Numbered from the stretch's first letter, positions 8,689 to 17,419 are shown. The stretch: DNA of 64,000 nucleotides from Gammaproteobacteria bacterium (GCA_022600955.1 JAHZJK010000001.1:145388-209387), one strand, 5' to 3'. A program made the numbers and translations. Notes: generated by a model from the sequence alone, not told the origin.

Positions 8689-9727
8689 TCGCAGGCGATT
8701 TCTGGGTCTTGCCGGGGCATCGCTGGCGACCGGAACAATTTCGGGCTGTGGTGTCGACAAGCTGCCGGACGGCGATGTGCCGCAAAGCGCCTTCGACGCT
8801 GAGTCGACTGCGGAAGAAGTTACGGCCGGCATTGACCTGAAAGGCAAGCTCGCCGTTGTGACCGGTTGCACATCGGGTATTGGATTCGAAACCATGCGCG
8901 TCCTGGCGTTGCGCGGCGCCTACGTTGTCGGAACCAGTCGATCACTGAGCCGCGCCCAGGAGGCCTGTAAACGGGTTACTGGAGTTACAACACCCGTGCA
9001 GATGGATCTGGCTGACCTGGATTCTGTGGTGCGTTGCGCAGAAGACGTGCTGTCGCTAAAGACGCCTGTTGATTTTCTGATCTGCAATGCGGGTTATCGT
9101 GGTGGCGGCAACGACCGTGAGATTGTTAACGGTGTCGAAAAGCACTTCGCCATCAATCATCTTGGGCATTTTGTGTTCGTCAATCGCTTACTCGGCAGAA
9201 TGTTCCTTGCCTGGCAAGCACGAATCGTCCTGGTCGCGAGTCGCACCGCGTATACTGATGCGCCAGACAGCGGGATTCTGTTTGACGATTTGCGGTTCAC
9301 CTCAGACTACGACGACTCGATGGCCTATGCGCATTCGAAACTTGCCAATGTGCTTTTTTCATTGCGGCTCTCTCAATTGTTGCGCGGTACGCGTATCACG
9401 ACCAATGCATTGCATCCGGGCGTGATCAATACCGATATCGACCGCAATCTCAACGCCGTGACGCGTTTTGGTTTCGGTTTGTTAACGGCGTTAAATGGGA
9501 AGACAGTAGAGCAAGGCGCTGCGACCAGTTGCTATGTCGCGACGGCAGAAGCGCTGGGCGCAACCAGCGGCGCTTATTTTGAAGACTGCAATGCAACGAT
9601 CGTCGGGGGGCACAATCACCTGCGCAACATCGGGATGGCTGAGCGACTGGTCGAGGTATCCGAGGCTCTGACTGCCGACTACCTGGTTGAACAGCAGCGT
9701 CCGGATTGGGAGAAACTCAAACAGTGA
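8678..9727 (+). CDS. Tat-exported short-chain dehydrogenase/reductase
   Basis: 349 residues from the ATG at 8678, which overlaps the preceding stop. The N-terminus has a twin-arginine signal NRRRFLGLAGASLATG, followed by ISGCG, which could act as a lipobox. The SDR domain shows the nucleotide motif TGCTSGIG (about 62-69), NAG, and the catalytic YAHSK with Ser and Tyr spaced as in retinol-dehydrogenase/WW-oxidoreductase-like members. A Tat signal on an NAD(P)-dependent SDR is unusual, because the cofactor would have to be folded in before export. Substrate unknown. queC follows with GTGA overlap. Confidence 0.88.
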   Translation: MSVNRRRFLGLAGASLATGTISGCGVDKLPDGDVPQSAFDAESTAEEVTAGIDLKGKLAVVTGCTSGIGFETMRVLALRGAYVVGTSRSLSRAQEACKRVTGVTTPVQMDLADLDSVVRCAEDVLSLKTPVDFLICNAGYRGGGNDREIVNGVEKHFAINHLGHFVFVNRLLGRMFLAWQARIVLVASRTAYTDAPDSGILFDDLRFTSDYDDSMAYAHSKLANVLFSLRLSQLLRGTRITTNALHPGVINTDIDRNLNAVTRFGFGLLTALNGKTVEQGAATSCYVATAEALGATSGAYFEDCNATIVGGHNHLRNIGMAERLVEVSEALTADYLVEQQRPDWEKLKQ

Positions 9728-10392
9728 CTGATTCTGCTCTCGTGGTGTTTTCCGGTGGCCAGGACTCCACGACTTGCCTGTATTGGGCGATTGACCGGTT
9801 TGGCGATGGCAATGTTTCTTGTGTCACGTTCGACTACGGTCAGCGACACCGTGTGGAATTGCAGTGCGCACGATCCATAGCCGAATTTGCAAGTGTCCCT
9901 CAGGTCGAGTTGCCTATTGATACATTTGCCGCTTTGGGCGGCGACTCGCTAACGGATCCTGGCATAGACGTTGCAGCGCAGTCTGATGGTGAAGCAGGAT
10001 TGCCAAATACGTTCGTGCCTGGCCGCAATCTGATCTTCCTGACATTTGCAGCGGCCCTGGCGTACCAGCGTGGAGTCGGTAATATTGTTACGGGCGTTGC
10101 CGAGACAGACTACAGCGGTTACCCGGATTGTCGCGAGCAAACATTACAGAAATTGCAGCGGACCTTGCAGCTCGGCATGGAGAGTGATGTCCGGATTCAT
10201 GCGCCTCTCATGCACCTGTCCAAGAAACAGACCGTGGAACTGGCGCGTGATCTTGGCGCGATGCCGGCCATGGCGATGACACATACCTGCTATAACGGGC
10301 TGCGGCCGCCGTGTGGATCGTGCGCGGCGTGCGAACTGCGCGCGAAAGGATTCACCGAGGCGGGTGTACATGATCCGCTGTTGGACTTATGA
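9724..10392 (+). CDS. queC: 7-cyano-7-deazaguanine synthase QueC
   Basis: 222 residues, GTG start overlapping the SDR stop (GTGA). QueC converts 7-carboxy-7-deazaguanine to preQ0 with ATP and ammonia, in queuosine synthesis. Visible: the PP-loop SGGQDSTTCL near the N-terminus, PGRNLIFLTFAAALA, GVAETDYSGYPDCR, and the C-terminal zinc site CYNGLRPPCGSCAACELR. Length is normal. queE overlaps by 4 bases (ATGA), so the two steps are co-translated. In many relatives these genes sit beside cpoB and tRNA-Lys, which here are 37 kb away. Confidence 0.96.
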   Translation: MTDSALVVFSGGQDSTTCLYWAIDRFGDGNVSCVTFDYGQRHRVELQCARSIAEFASVPQVELPIDTFAALGGDSLTDPGIDVAAQSDGEAGLPNTFVPGRNLIFLTFAAALAYQRGVGNIVTGVAETDYSGYPDCREQTLQKLQRTLQLGMESDVRIHAPLMHLSKKQTVELARDLGAMPAMAMTHTCYNGLRPPCGSCAACELRAKGFTEAGVHDPLLDL

Positions 10393-11027
10393 CGTATTCG
10401 GTTAAAGAGATGTATTACACGCTGCAGGGGGAGGGTGCCCACAGTGGGCGTCCCGCTGTTTTCCTGCGATTTGCGGGTTGCAACCTGTGGTCAGGTCGTG
10501 AGGAACACCGTGCCGAGGCTGTGTGCCGTTTTTGTGACACACAGTTTGTTGGCGTTGACGGTCCTGGTGGAGGAAAATTTGAAACACCAGCTAAGCTGGC
10601 GGATGCCGTTGCCGCCTTGTGGCCAGATACCGCCGAGAATGCTTATGTTGTATGCACCGGTGGGGAGCCACTACTGCAACTCGACAGCGCGTTGATCGAT
10701 GCAATGCATACCGCAGGGTTTGAAGTCGGCGTCGAGAGTAACGGAACTATTTCCGCGCCTGCCGGAATTGACTGGCTCTGCATTAGTCCGAAGGGCAATG
10801 CGCCGCTGCAGCAATTGTCGGGCAACGAATTGAAGCTGGTGTTCCCGCAGCAGGAGCCCGCCGCACAGCCTGAGTGCTTTGTTGAGCTGGCGTTCGAACA
10901 CTATTACTTACAACCGCTCGATGGCGACGAAACCGATATCAATACCAGAAGGGTCGTCGACTATTGCTTGCGGAATCCACAATGGAAATTGAGCATGCAA
11001 TCACACAAATACCTGGGAATCGACTAG
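10389..11027 (+). CDS. queE: 7-carboxy-7-deazaguanine synthase QueE
   Basis: 212 residues. Radical SAM enzyme forming 7-carboxy-7-deazaguanine from 6-carboxytetrahydropterin. The cluster ligands are C31, C46 and C49 in the CX14CX2C spacing used by QueE rather than the canonical CX3CX2C. Also seen: YYTLQGEGAHSGRPAVFLRFAGC and the TGGEPLLQ SAM-binding segment. The end (SMQSHKYLGID) is typical. Overlaps queC by 4 bases. queD and queF are not in the window. Confidence 0.96.
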   Translation: MTYSVKEMYYTLQGEGAHSGRPAVFLRFAGCNLWSGREEHRAEAVCRFCDTQFVGVDGPGGGKFETPAKLADAVAALWPDTAENAYVVCTGGEPLLQLDSALIDAMHTAGFEVGVESNGTISAPAGIDWLCISPKGNAPLQQLSGNELKLVFPQQEPAAQPECFVELAFEHYYLQPLDGDETDINTRRVVDYCLRNPQWKLSMQSHKYLGID

Positions 11028-11029
11028 CG

Positions 11030-11437
11030 ATGAATCACACGGTTGGCCGTGCAATTTTTGGTCTCGTTGTCGGACTTGGCGCCGCGTGGATTTCGTACAC
11101 CTGGTTGACGAACCCGGCTGGTCGCACGGAACGAGCCATCCAGGAAGCTGTTGTTTTGGAGTCACGAATCGTCGTCAGCGATACGACGGGTATCGATGGG
11201 CTGGAATTCGTCGATGCGTTAGCGGCAAATCGGCAAGTTGGCAAAGCTTATGTGTACCGGGAGGAAAACGGGTGGTCTGTTTCTGGATACTACCGTCGCG
11301 ATGAGGATGATCGCTGGCATCCGTGGCTCCTCGCCCTTAGTGCTGAGCGCCAATTGATTTCGCTCAAAATTCAGGACAAGGACGCCGGCCTTGTCGAGCG
11401 CGCCAGTGCAAATCCGCTATTGGAAATCAGTCCCTGA
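11030..11437 (+). CDS. Small single-pass membrane protein, unknown
   Basis: 135 residues from ATG 11030, just after the queE stop; an upstream in-frame start at 10964 would run 60 bases into queE and is not needed. One transmembrane helix at about residues 6-25, then a periplasmic or cytoplasmic domain with YVYREENGWSVSGYYRR and a region of mixed charge. No family recognised. Probably co-transcribed with queCE, but a link to queuosine is not evident. Confidence 0.6.
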   Translation: MNHTVGRAIFGLVVGLGAAWISYTWLTNPAGRTERAIQEAVVLESRIVVSDTTGIDGLEFVDALAANRQVGKAYVYREENGWSVSGYYRRDEDDRWHPWLLALSAERQLISLKIQDKDAGLVERASANPLLEISP

Positions 11438-11448
11438 AACAGGGGCAA

Positions 11449-12282
11449 TCATGCGGGCTCGGCCACGGCCGCCTGTTTCACTTCTGCTCGCCATTCAACC
11501 ACGTTGAGTTCGATAAATACGAATGCGACAAGCCACAGGAATGCATCCCAGAAGTCGACGAAATCGCCTTTGAAGCCCCAGTAAACCGCCGCAAGTAACA
11601 GTGCTCCATAGAGAAAGAACTTAACGACGTTGCTGGCCCGCAGCGCCCAGCCCTCAAAGTATCCACGCTCCTGCAGTCGCACATCAATTTCGAGAACCAG
11701 TACGACCAATAGCCAGACGGCAGAGTTAATGACATCGACCCACGCGAGGTAGCGAATATCGGTCAGGCCGCTCGCATCGACGACTGCCAGAATTCCAGGC
11801 AATTGCATGAAAGCATTTGCGCTGGAAAATGACCCGCAATTTGCGGCTGTAATTAGCGTGTATTCATCGAGATCAATCGCATACGACCAGCCGCCACTGA
11901 CCGCATTGCACAGGTTATCGATCGCAGCAGGTACGGCCTGGTTTATAAAGGCCAGGTTAACGACATAGCCGTAAAATGCGTAGACGATAAAGGTGTAGCA
12001 GAGGATCCGTACTCCCTGCAGTGTCCATGTTACCGCGGGATTGTAGTGATGATCCTCGAGTACGTAGGTCTCCAGTTCGAACATCAGCAGCAGTACAACC
12101 CACGCCGCTGTATCGATCGTGGCGGCATACGCCTCGATCATGTCTGCCAGCGGGACCCCGCCAACAAACTGCACGTTTGCGGCGAGCCACTCCTCGCGAA
12201 AGAACACAAACACATTGAATGCGAGTAGCGCGTATACGGTGTACTTGAATAACTGATACAGCCTGTTGCTGCTTATATTCAA
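11449..12282 (-). CDS. Multi-pass inner membrane protein, unknown
   Basis: 277 residues from a TTG start; no in-frame ATG exists nearby and no clear Shine-Dalgarno is seen. Hydropathy suggests about six or seven helices: about 14-28, 58-68, 89-113, 165-185, 190-203, 222-240 and 247-265. A conserved-looking segment ELETYVLEDHHYNPA sits in the first cytoplasmic loop. Two Cys in the central extracytoplasmic loop (NLCNAV and AANCGSF) could pair. I do not recognise the family. It is convergent with the preceding gene, with 11 bases between stops. Confidence 0.7.
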   Translation of the reverse strand: MNISSNRLYQLFKYTVYALLAFNVFVFFREEWLAANVQFVGGVPLADMIEAYAATIDTAAWVVLLLMFELETYVLEDHHYNPAVTWTLQGVRILCYTFIVYAFYGYVVNLAFINQAVPAAIDNLCNAVSGGWSYAIDLDEYTLITAANCGSFSSANAFMQLPGILAVVDASGLTDIRYLAWVDVINSAVWLLVVLVLEIDVRLQERGYFEGWALRASNVVKFFLYGALLLAAVYWGFKGDFVDFWDAFLWLVAFVFIELNVVEWRAEVKQAAVAEPA

Positions 12283-12284
12283 TT

Positions 12285-12296
12285 TTGAGTACTCAA
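12285..12296. promoter_or_regulatory. 12-bp perfect palindrome at the start of the membrane protein gene
   Basis: TTGAGTACTCAA lies 2 bases upstream of the TTG start on the minus strand. A perfect 12-bp palindrome in a short intergenic gap could be an operator, or it could hide the initiation region. No known consensus is matched with confidence. Confidence 0.25.
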
Positions 12297-12343
12297 TGGC
12301 CGACCCTGCCGACGGTCTGGGGATTCTAGGGCCTGTCTGCCGC

Positions 12344-13501
12344 TCAAATCAATTCCTGGTCGGCAGCCTCCAGTGATTCCGTTTCTACGCCCGCATAATA
12401 GACCCAGACGTTTTCCTCACCCGTGAGGAGTTCGATGTACTTTGGATGCACGAAAATGTTCTCGCGGCCAGATTTAACTTCCCGCAACACGCCGAGTTCG
12501 CAGAGCTGTTTCAGGTAAACAGATGCTGTCTGACGTTTGGCGATATCGGCATCAACAAGATTGCCGATACGACAATAGGGTTGCTTGAAAAGTAGTTCAA
12601 CCAACTCCCAGGAATAGATTTTTGGCAGCTGTTTTTGCACAAATTCGCCCGTGTGCTGCATGAGTTCCCGAATTGACTTGATTTTATCCGTGGTCCAGCT
12701 ACAGGTTTCCTCGACACCGTCCAGAATAAACAGTATCCAAGTGGACCAGTCGTGATCACGCGTGACGTTTTGCAGCAAGCGGTAATAGGCCGCCTTGTTC
12801 TGGATGATATAGCGACTCAAGTAGAGAATAGGTGAGTCCAGAAGACCGTGTTCGACCAGGAAAAGAATGTTCAGAATTCGACCTGTCCGCCCATTGCCAT
12901 CCGTGAATGGGTGAATTGCCTCGAACTGATAGTGCTGCACTGCCATTCGCACCAATGGGTCGATTTCCGTATTGCTGTGCATGAATTCCGCCCAGTTGTC
13001 GAGTTTCTCCATCAGCAGTTGCTGCCCGACTGGCGGTGTGTAAATCGTTTTTCCTGACATCCGGCTTTTGAGTGTTGTTCCCGGTTCAGATCGAATGTCG
13101 AGTTCTATGCCTTTTACAGTGCTGCAAATATGGATGGCCATGTCTGTCGAGAGCATGCGCCGCTGGACCATTTTTGCGCCTTCGTAGAGCGCCGTTCGAT
13201 ACCGCAGCGCCTCTTTGGTGGCAGCGTCAGCGCGGTCTTCGGCAATGTCCGCGAACTCGAACAGCTTGTCGGTGGTCGTAACGATATTCTCAATCTCGGA
13301 ACTGGCGCGTGCTTCCAGGAGTGGAATCGCGTTCACGAGGACTGCTGAGTTTGGGATTAACTCCGCCGCCTGCTTGAGTTCTGCCAGAGCGACGCGTGCT
13401 TTGATGCACCGCTTAAGAACATCGGTGGTTTCGAGGGTGAATCCTTCCGGCGGCAAGGCAGGTAGCGTGTTGTATGGCTCTTCTGGATTAAAATCAGTCA
13501 C
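12344..13501 (-). CDS. Fic-domain AMPylating protein with C-terminal winged helix
   Basis: 385 residues from GTG 13501, with GGAG seven bases upstream. Residues about 60-80 hold the inhibitory helix: S67-xxx-E71-N72 fits [S/T]xxxE[G/N], placed before the Fic core, as in class II Fic proteins such as Shewanella SoFic. The core has the full active motif HPFTDGNGRTGR (197-208), so catalysis (AMP transfer to a hydroxyl side chain, or its reversal) should be intact. The last 90 residues look like a winged helix (RIGNLVDADIAKRQTASVYLKQL). The 5' side is a 185-bp array of palindromes, and the winged helix is a candidate for binding it; this is inference. Confidence 0.92.
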   Translation of the reverse strand: MTDFNPEEPYNTLPALPPEGFTLETTDVLKRCIKARVALAELKQAAELIPNSAVLVNAIPLLEARASSEIENIVTTTDKLFEFADIAEDRADAATKEALRYRTALYEGAKMVQRRMLSTDMAIHICSTVKGIELDIRSEPGTTLKSRMSGKTIYTPPVGQQLLMEKLDNWAEFMHSNTEIDPLVRMAVQHYQFEAIHPFTDGNGRTGRILNILFLVEHGLLDSPILYLSRYIIQNKAAYYRLLQNVTRDHDWSTWILFILDGVEETCSWTTDKIKSIRELMQHTGEFVQKQLPKIYSWELVELLFKQPYCRIGNLVDADIAKRQTASVYLKQLCELGVLREVKSGRENIFVHPKYIELLTGEENVWVYYAGVETESLEAADQELI

Positions 13502-13541
13502 TTAGCAGTTCTCCAGGACGTTTTGGCATATGTCCGCGGGA

Positions 13542-13726
13542 TCGACATATCACCGTGATATGTCGAAATTTTACAATTTTATCGACACGTTGGGCCTTTG
13601 TGTCGATTGTATCGACACATCTTCCCGATATGTCGAAGAAATGAGTTTTTATCGACATGTATGAAGTATATGTCGATTGAATCGACGTATTCGTGACATG
13701 TGTCGAAAAAACACGAAATTTCGACA
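13542..13726. repeat. Phased array of five 25-bp palindromes upstream of fic
   Basis: Five copies of TCGACAY-N11-RTGTCGA occupy 13542-13566, 13582-13606, 13612-13636, 13652-13676 and 13682-13706 (the last has TCGACG). Starts are 40, 30, 40 and 30 bp apart; spacers are 15, 5, 15 and 5 bp. An orphan TCGACA lies at 13721 and a decayed TGTCCG at 13531, both near the expected positions. The underlying unit is a 70-bp tandem repeat (13542-13611, 13612-13681, then a partial third) that has diverged between half-sites but kept the half-sites. Half-site starts are 19, 21, 19 and 11 bp apart, near multiples of a helical turn. Minus-strand TCGACA half-sites also resemble -35 boxes, one followed 19 bp later by TAAAAT. 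Confidence 0.92.
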
Positions 13727-13804
13727 TTGGTCGCGAATCGGAGACATCGTGACAGGATCGCAGTCACGTCATATGCTGCAAAGCTGGGCACTGGGAGAGT
13801 CGGC

Positions 13805-15013
13805 ATGACCCGTTTGATACAGGCTTCGGGAGTTTTCTTGGCATTGTTGCTTGCTGCATGTGGTGGCAGTAATGGTGACGCGCCGCCGGTAACAATTGCG
13901 CCACCACCTCCACCGCCGACCGTTCCAGCCATTACCACCGCGGCGGCGTTTACGAATCTTTCGTTCATCCAGCCTCTGGCCATGCGGCAGGCGCCCGGGG
14001 ATGGCAGCCGCTGGTTCGTGGTGGAAAAGAACGGCGCTGTCAGGGTTTTCGCCAACGACCCTGCTACAGCGACGAGCGATGCTTTTATCGATATCAGTGC
14101 GCGAGTCAATCCGTCCGGGGAAGGCGGCCTGTTGGGCATCGCGTTTCATCCGGGTTTTCCTGCAACACCGTACGTATTCCTTTCCTACACCCGCACCAGC
14201 AGTCCGTTGGTGTCGTACGTGTCTCGATTCACGAGTCCCGACAACGGCGTAACTCTGGACCCTGGCACAGAGCAGGTTCTGTTTACGGTTGAACAGCCGT
14301 TCGACAATCACAACGGCGGCGATCTTGCATTTGGGCCAGACGGACTTCTGTACGCGAGTTTTGGTGACGGCGGCAGCGGTGGGGATCCACTGGGCAATGG
14401 GCAAAACACAAGTACATTGCCGGGTTCAATCGTACGCATTGACGTTGATTCGGCCTCTCCTTTCAATATTCCGCCCGGTAATCCATTCGCGGGTAACGCG
14501 CTTTGTACACAGGGCGTGGGGGCTGCACCGTGTCCGGAGATTTTCGCCTGGGGGTTCCGCAATCCGTGGCGTATCAGTTTCGATCCAGTAACAGGCAAGC
14601 TCTGGACCGGCGATGTTGGTCAGGGCAGCTGGGAAGAGGTGGATGTCGTCAACTCTGGCCAGAACTATGGCTGGGACGTTCGAGAAGGGGCGCATTGTCA
14701 TGAACCTGCGACCGGTTGTGCCGCAACGACGATTGACCCAATCGCCGAATACCCTCGCGGTGGTGGCGGATCGGTAACCGGCGGCTACGTTTACCGCGGC
14801 AGCGACGTCGCTGATCTGGTGGGATGGTATGTGTTTGGCGACTTCGTCACCGGGACCCTCTACGCCGTTCCCGAGGACAGTCCAATTGGTACGGCGCCGG
14901 AGACTATGGACCAAACCGGTCTGAGTATTGCCAGTTTTGGACAAGACCTGAACGGCGAAATTTACATCGTACATTTTGGGGGCAGTTTACATCGTGTAAC
15001 GGGCGCGCCTTAG
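13805..15013 (+). CDS. PQQ-type glucose/sorbosone dehydrogenase-like lipoprotein
   Basis: 402 residues from ATG 13805 with GGGAGAG upstream. Lipobox LLAAC (Cys about 19), then a Pro-rich tether (VTIAPPPP). The remainder is a six-bladed beta-propeller of the GSDH family: GGLLGIAFHPGF, NHNGGDLAFGPDGLLYASFGDG, AWGFRNPWRISFDP, GDVGQGSWEEVDVV and the C-terminal GGYVYRG with VFGDFVTG. These are the metal- and PQQ-binding regions of soluble aldose dehydrogenases. Substrate and true PQQ use are unproven; no pqq genes are in the window. It lies downstream of the fic palindrome array and may share it. Confidence 0.88.
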   Translation: MTRLIQASGVFLALLLAACGGSNGDAPPVTIAPPPPPPTVPAITTAAAFTNLSFIQPLAMRQAPGDGSRWFVVEKNGAVRVFANDPATATSDAFIDISARVNPSGEGGLLGIAFHPGFPATPYVFLSYTRTSSPLVSYVSRFTSPDNGVTLDPGTEQVLFTVEQPFDNHNGGDLAFGPDGLLYASFGDGGSGGDPLGNGQNTSTLPGSIVRIDVDSASPFNIPPGNPFAGNALCTQGVGAAPCPEIFAWGFRNPWRISFDPVTGKLWTGDVGQGSWEEVDVVNSGQNYGWDVREGAHCHEPATGCAATTIDPIAEYPRGGGGSVTGGYVYRGSDVADLVGWYVFGDFVTGTLYAVPEDSPIGTAPETMDQTGLSIASFGQDLNGEIYIVHFGGSLHRVTGAP

Positions 15014-15071
15014 TGCTTTGATTGCTATAGAATCCTCAGCCAGCGAAAACTGCCAAACAGGGGATTCTTAA

Positions 15072-16748
15072 GTGACTGTCAAGAGCGATATCGAGATTGC
15101 GCAAGCGGCGCAAATAGAGCCGGTTCAGAAAATTGCCGAAAAGCTGGGCATTCCGGCTGACGCACTCATCCCTTATGGCCACGACAAAGCCAAAATCAGT
15201 GCAGATTACATTGCGGCGAATGAAGACAAGAAAGATGGCAAGCTCATTCTCGTTACGGCAGTTTCACCAACGCCCGCCGGCGAAGGCAAAACCACGACGA
15301 CTGTTGGGCTTGGGGACGGACTCAACCTGATAGGAAAGAACGCAGTAATGTGCCTGCGCGAACCGAGTCTCGGTCCCTGTTTCGGAATGAAGGGCGGCGC
15401 AGCTGGCGGTGGCTACGCACAGGTCGTTCCAATGACCGACATTAACCTGCACTTTACGGGTGACTTCCATGCCATCGGCGCTGCCAACAATTTGCTGGCG
15501 GCTTTGATCGACAATCATATGCACTGGGAGAATCAGCTGAATATTGACCCGCGCCGGGTGTCCTGGCGACGTGTGGTCGATATGAACGATCGCGCATTGC
15601 GAACCGTAACCTCCGGACTTGGTGGTTTTCACAACGGAGTCGTTCGTGAAGCCGGTTTTGACATTACAGTTGCCTCGGAAGTGATGGCCATATTCTGCCT
15701 GGCAACGGATCTTGCCGATCTGGAAACCCGCCTGGGCAATATTGTCCTGGGATACACGCGCGAAGACGAGCCGGTGACAGTGCGGGAGTTGAATGCACAC
15801 GGTGCGATGACTGCGTTGCTCAAGGACTCATTCCAGCCAAACATTGTGCAAACCATGGAGAACAACCCGGCGTTCATGCACGGCGGACCGTTCGCCAATA
15901 TCGCGCACGGCTGCAACTCTGTTATCGCAACGAAGACAGCGCTGAAGCTTGCCGACTACGTCGTGACTGAAGCCGGTTTTGGCGCTGACCTCGGCGCCGA
16001 GAAGTTTTTCAATATCAAATGTCGCAAAGCAGGTCTGTCGCCTGACGCAGTTGTGCTTGTTGCAACGATCAAAGCACTAAAAATGCAGGGTGGCGTCGCT
16101 AAGGAGAACCTTGGAACGGAAAATGTCGACGCGTTGCGTGACGGCTGCAAGAACCTTGAGCGCCACATTCGTAACCTCGGCAAATTCGGCGTTCCGGTAA
16201 CTGTAGCGATCAACCACTTCACTGCAGATACAGATGCAGAAGTTCAGGTGGTTCAGGAGTATTGCGAAAAGTACGGTGTGAAGGCGATTAAGTGTACGCA
16301 CTGGGCTGACGGCGGAAAAGGCACTGTTGAGATGGCTGAGCATGTTGTGCAGTTGTGCGACAGCGGAGCGTCGCAATTCAGGACGCTTTACGATGACAGC
16401 CTGAGTTTGTGGGACAAGGCGGCCACCATCGCGCGCGAAATCTACGGCGCTGATGACATTATTGCCGACAAGAAAGTGCGCAATCAGTTTGAGAAACTTG
16501 AGCGCGAAGGCTTTGGCCGTTATCCGATCTGCATGGCAAAAACGCAGTACAGTTTCTCAACCGATCCCAATCTCCTCGGCGCACCGTCAGGTCACGTGGT
16601 CCCGATTCGCGAAATTCGCCTGGCCGCCGGTGCGGAGTTTGTCGTTGTTGTCTGTGGCGCGATCATGACAATGCCGGGTCTACCGCGTGTGCCCGCAGCC
16701 AATGCGATTCGCGTCAACGAAGAAGGGCGGATTGAGGGCTTGTTCTAG
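15072..16748 (+). CDS. fhs: Formate-tetrahydrofolate ligase
   Basis: 558 residues, GTG start after GGGGATTC. It makes 10-formyl-THF from formate, THF and ATP, and feeds one-carbon metabolism. The P-loop [18 protein letters not shown] (about 61-78) and [20 protein letters not shown] are diagnostic; the end [15 protein letters not shown] is conserved. Length matches the family. Single gene; no folD neighbour. No tetrahydrofolate riboswitch is apparent in the 58-bp leader. The stop shares CTAG with the convergent gene. Confidence 0.97.
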   Translation: MTVKSDIEIAQAAQIEPVQKIAEKLGIPADALIPYGHDKAKISADYIAANEDKKDGKLILVTAVSPTPAGEGKTTTTVGLGDGLNLIGKNAVMCLREPSLGPCFGMKGGAAGGGYAQVVPMTDINLHFTGDFHAIGAANNLLAALIDNHMHWENQLNIDPRRVSWRRVVDMNDRALRTVTSGLGGFHNGVVREAGFDITVASEVMAIFCLATDLADLETRLGNIVLGYTREDEPVTVRELNAHGAMTALLKDSFQPNIVQTMENNPAFMHGGPFANIAHGCNSVIATKTALKLADYVVTEAGFGADLGAEKFFNIKCRKAGLSPDAVVLVATIKALKMQGGVAKENLGTENVDALRDGCKNLERHIRNLGKFGVPVTVAINHFTADTDAEVQVVQEYCEKYGVKAIKCTHWADGGKGTVEMAEHVVQLCDSGASQFRTLYDDSLSLWDKAATIAREIYGADDIIADKKVRNQFEKLEREGFGRYPICMAKTQYSFSTDPNLLGAPSGHVVPIREIRLAAGAEFVVVVCGAIMTMPGLPRVPAANAIRVNEEGRIEGLF

Positions 16749-17143
16749 CGCGCCAGCTTGTTCGGTAACAGAAACCTGCCGCGAGCTCGTGGCGAGAAAA
16801 GTATTTCTTCGTCGTAGTAGCGCGAGAGTAATGCACGGCCGTCTTCCAGAATGTCGGCATTTTTAGTTTTGAACTGTTCCCAAGGCTCATCGTCCTCGAT
16901 ACGTTCTCCGATCATCATCAGGAAGAACCAGGTAATTGTCGCGTGGTATTTGTCTTCCGCGCCGAATTTTGTCACAAGATTGTGAATTGCCGTATCGAAC
17001 CGTGCCATGGCGCCAGCAAGGCCATACTCTTGCACGTACAGCCACCCCATGTAGACGTGCGCTTCATGATTGAACTGGCCCGGATCGATGTTCGCGGTAG
17101 CGAATTGCTCGATTGTCAGATCGGGCGCGTTGCCAGCAGTCAT
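16745..17143 (-). CDS. Conserved hypothetical protein, paired with an RHH-like gene
   Basis: 132 residues. Contains [26 protein letters not shown] and [17 protein letters not shown], a His-rich helical pattern I have seen in conserved hypotheticals, but the function is not known to me. The spaced His residues (FNHEAH and KYHATIT) could bind a metal. Its ATG overlaps the RHH-like gene stop by 4 bases, so the pair is co-translated. Its own stop overlaps fhs within CTAG. Confidence 0.7.
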   Translation of the reverse strand: MTAGNAPDLTIEQFATANIDPGQFNHEAHVYMGWLYVQEYGLAGAMARFDTAIHNLVTKFGAEDKYHATITWFFLMMIGERIEDDEPWEQFKTKNADILEDGRALLSRYYDEEILFSPRARGRFLLPNKLAR

Positions 17144-17394
17144 GACTCGCCCTCAACGAGCTGGTGGCTGTCGCCAGCGCATAGCTCACAGCTGTAAACC
17201 TTTTTCAGCTGCTCGATTACAGCTTGCGTTTCCGCCGAGAATGGCGCCTTGCCCTCAAAGGCGTGCAACACAATGCCCTCCAGCAGATCACCGAGAGTCA
17301 TGTCCGCATACTCCGCGGTCCCTTTCAGGACCTTCAGTAATGACGATTCGATGCGAACGCCAGTCTGCGTGCGTTTGACGACTGTGCCAGGCAT
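17140..17394 (-). CDS. Ribbon-helix-helix-like small protein
   Basis: 84 residues from ATG 17394 with AAGGA 8 bases upstream; the longer frame to 17439 covers the repeat operator and is unlikely. A strand (TGVRIESSLL), helix (KVLKGTAEYADM) and second helix (TLGDLLEGIVLHAFEG) fit the RHH fold. The tail has a CELC pair, which might bind a metal. Directly upstream are tandem 8-bp repeats. By analogy with MetJ (8-bp met boxes), it may repress its own two-gene operon. Family assignment is by pattern only. Confidence 0.65.
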   Translation of the reverse strand: MPGTVVKRTQTGVRIESSLLKVLKGTAEYADMTLGDLLEGIVLHAFEGKAPFSAETQAVIEQLKKVYSCELCAGDSHQLVEGES

Positions 17395-17419
17395 GGTCGG
17401 ATCCTTTTGTGCGTTGGTA

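Noticed and set aside
13542..13726. CRISPR array
   Set aside because: Repeat pattern is palindromic and spacers are only 5 or 15 bp; no cas genes nearby.
13494..14139. Minus-strand frames across the palindrome array (77 and 186 aa)
   Set aside because: They translate the palindromes themselves and the antisense of the sugar dehydrogenase; no signal or family.
15014..15071. Tetrahydrofolate riboswitch before fhs
   Set aside because: Leader is only 58 bp and lacks the conserved stems; only a TATAGAAT-like element is present.
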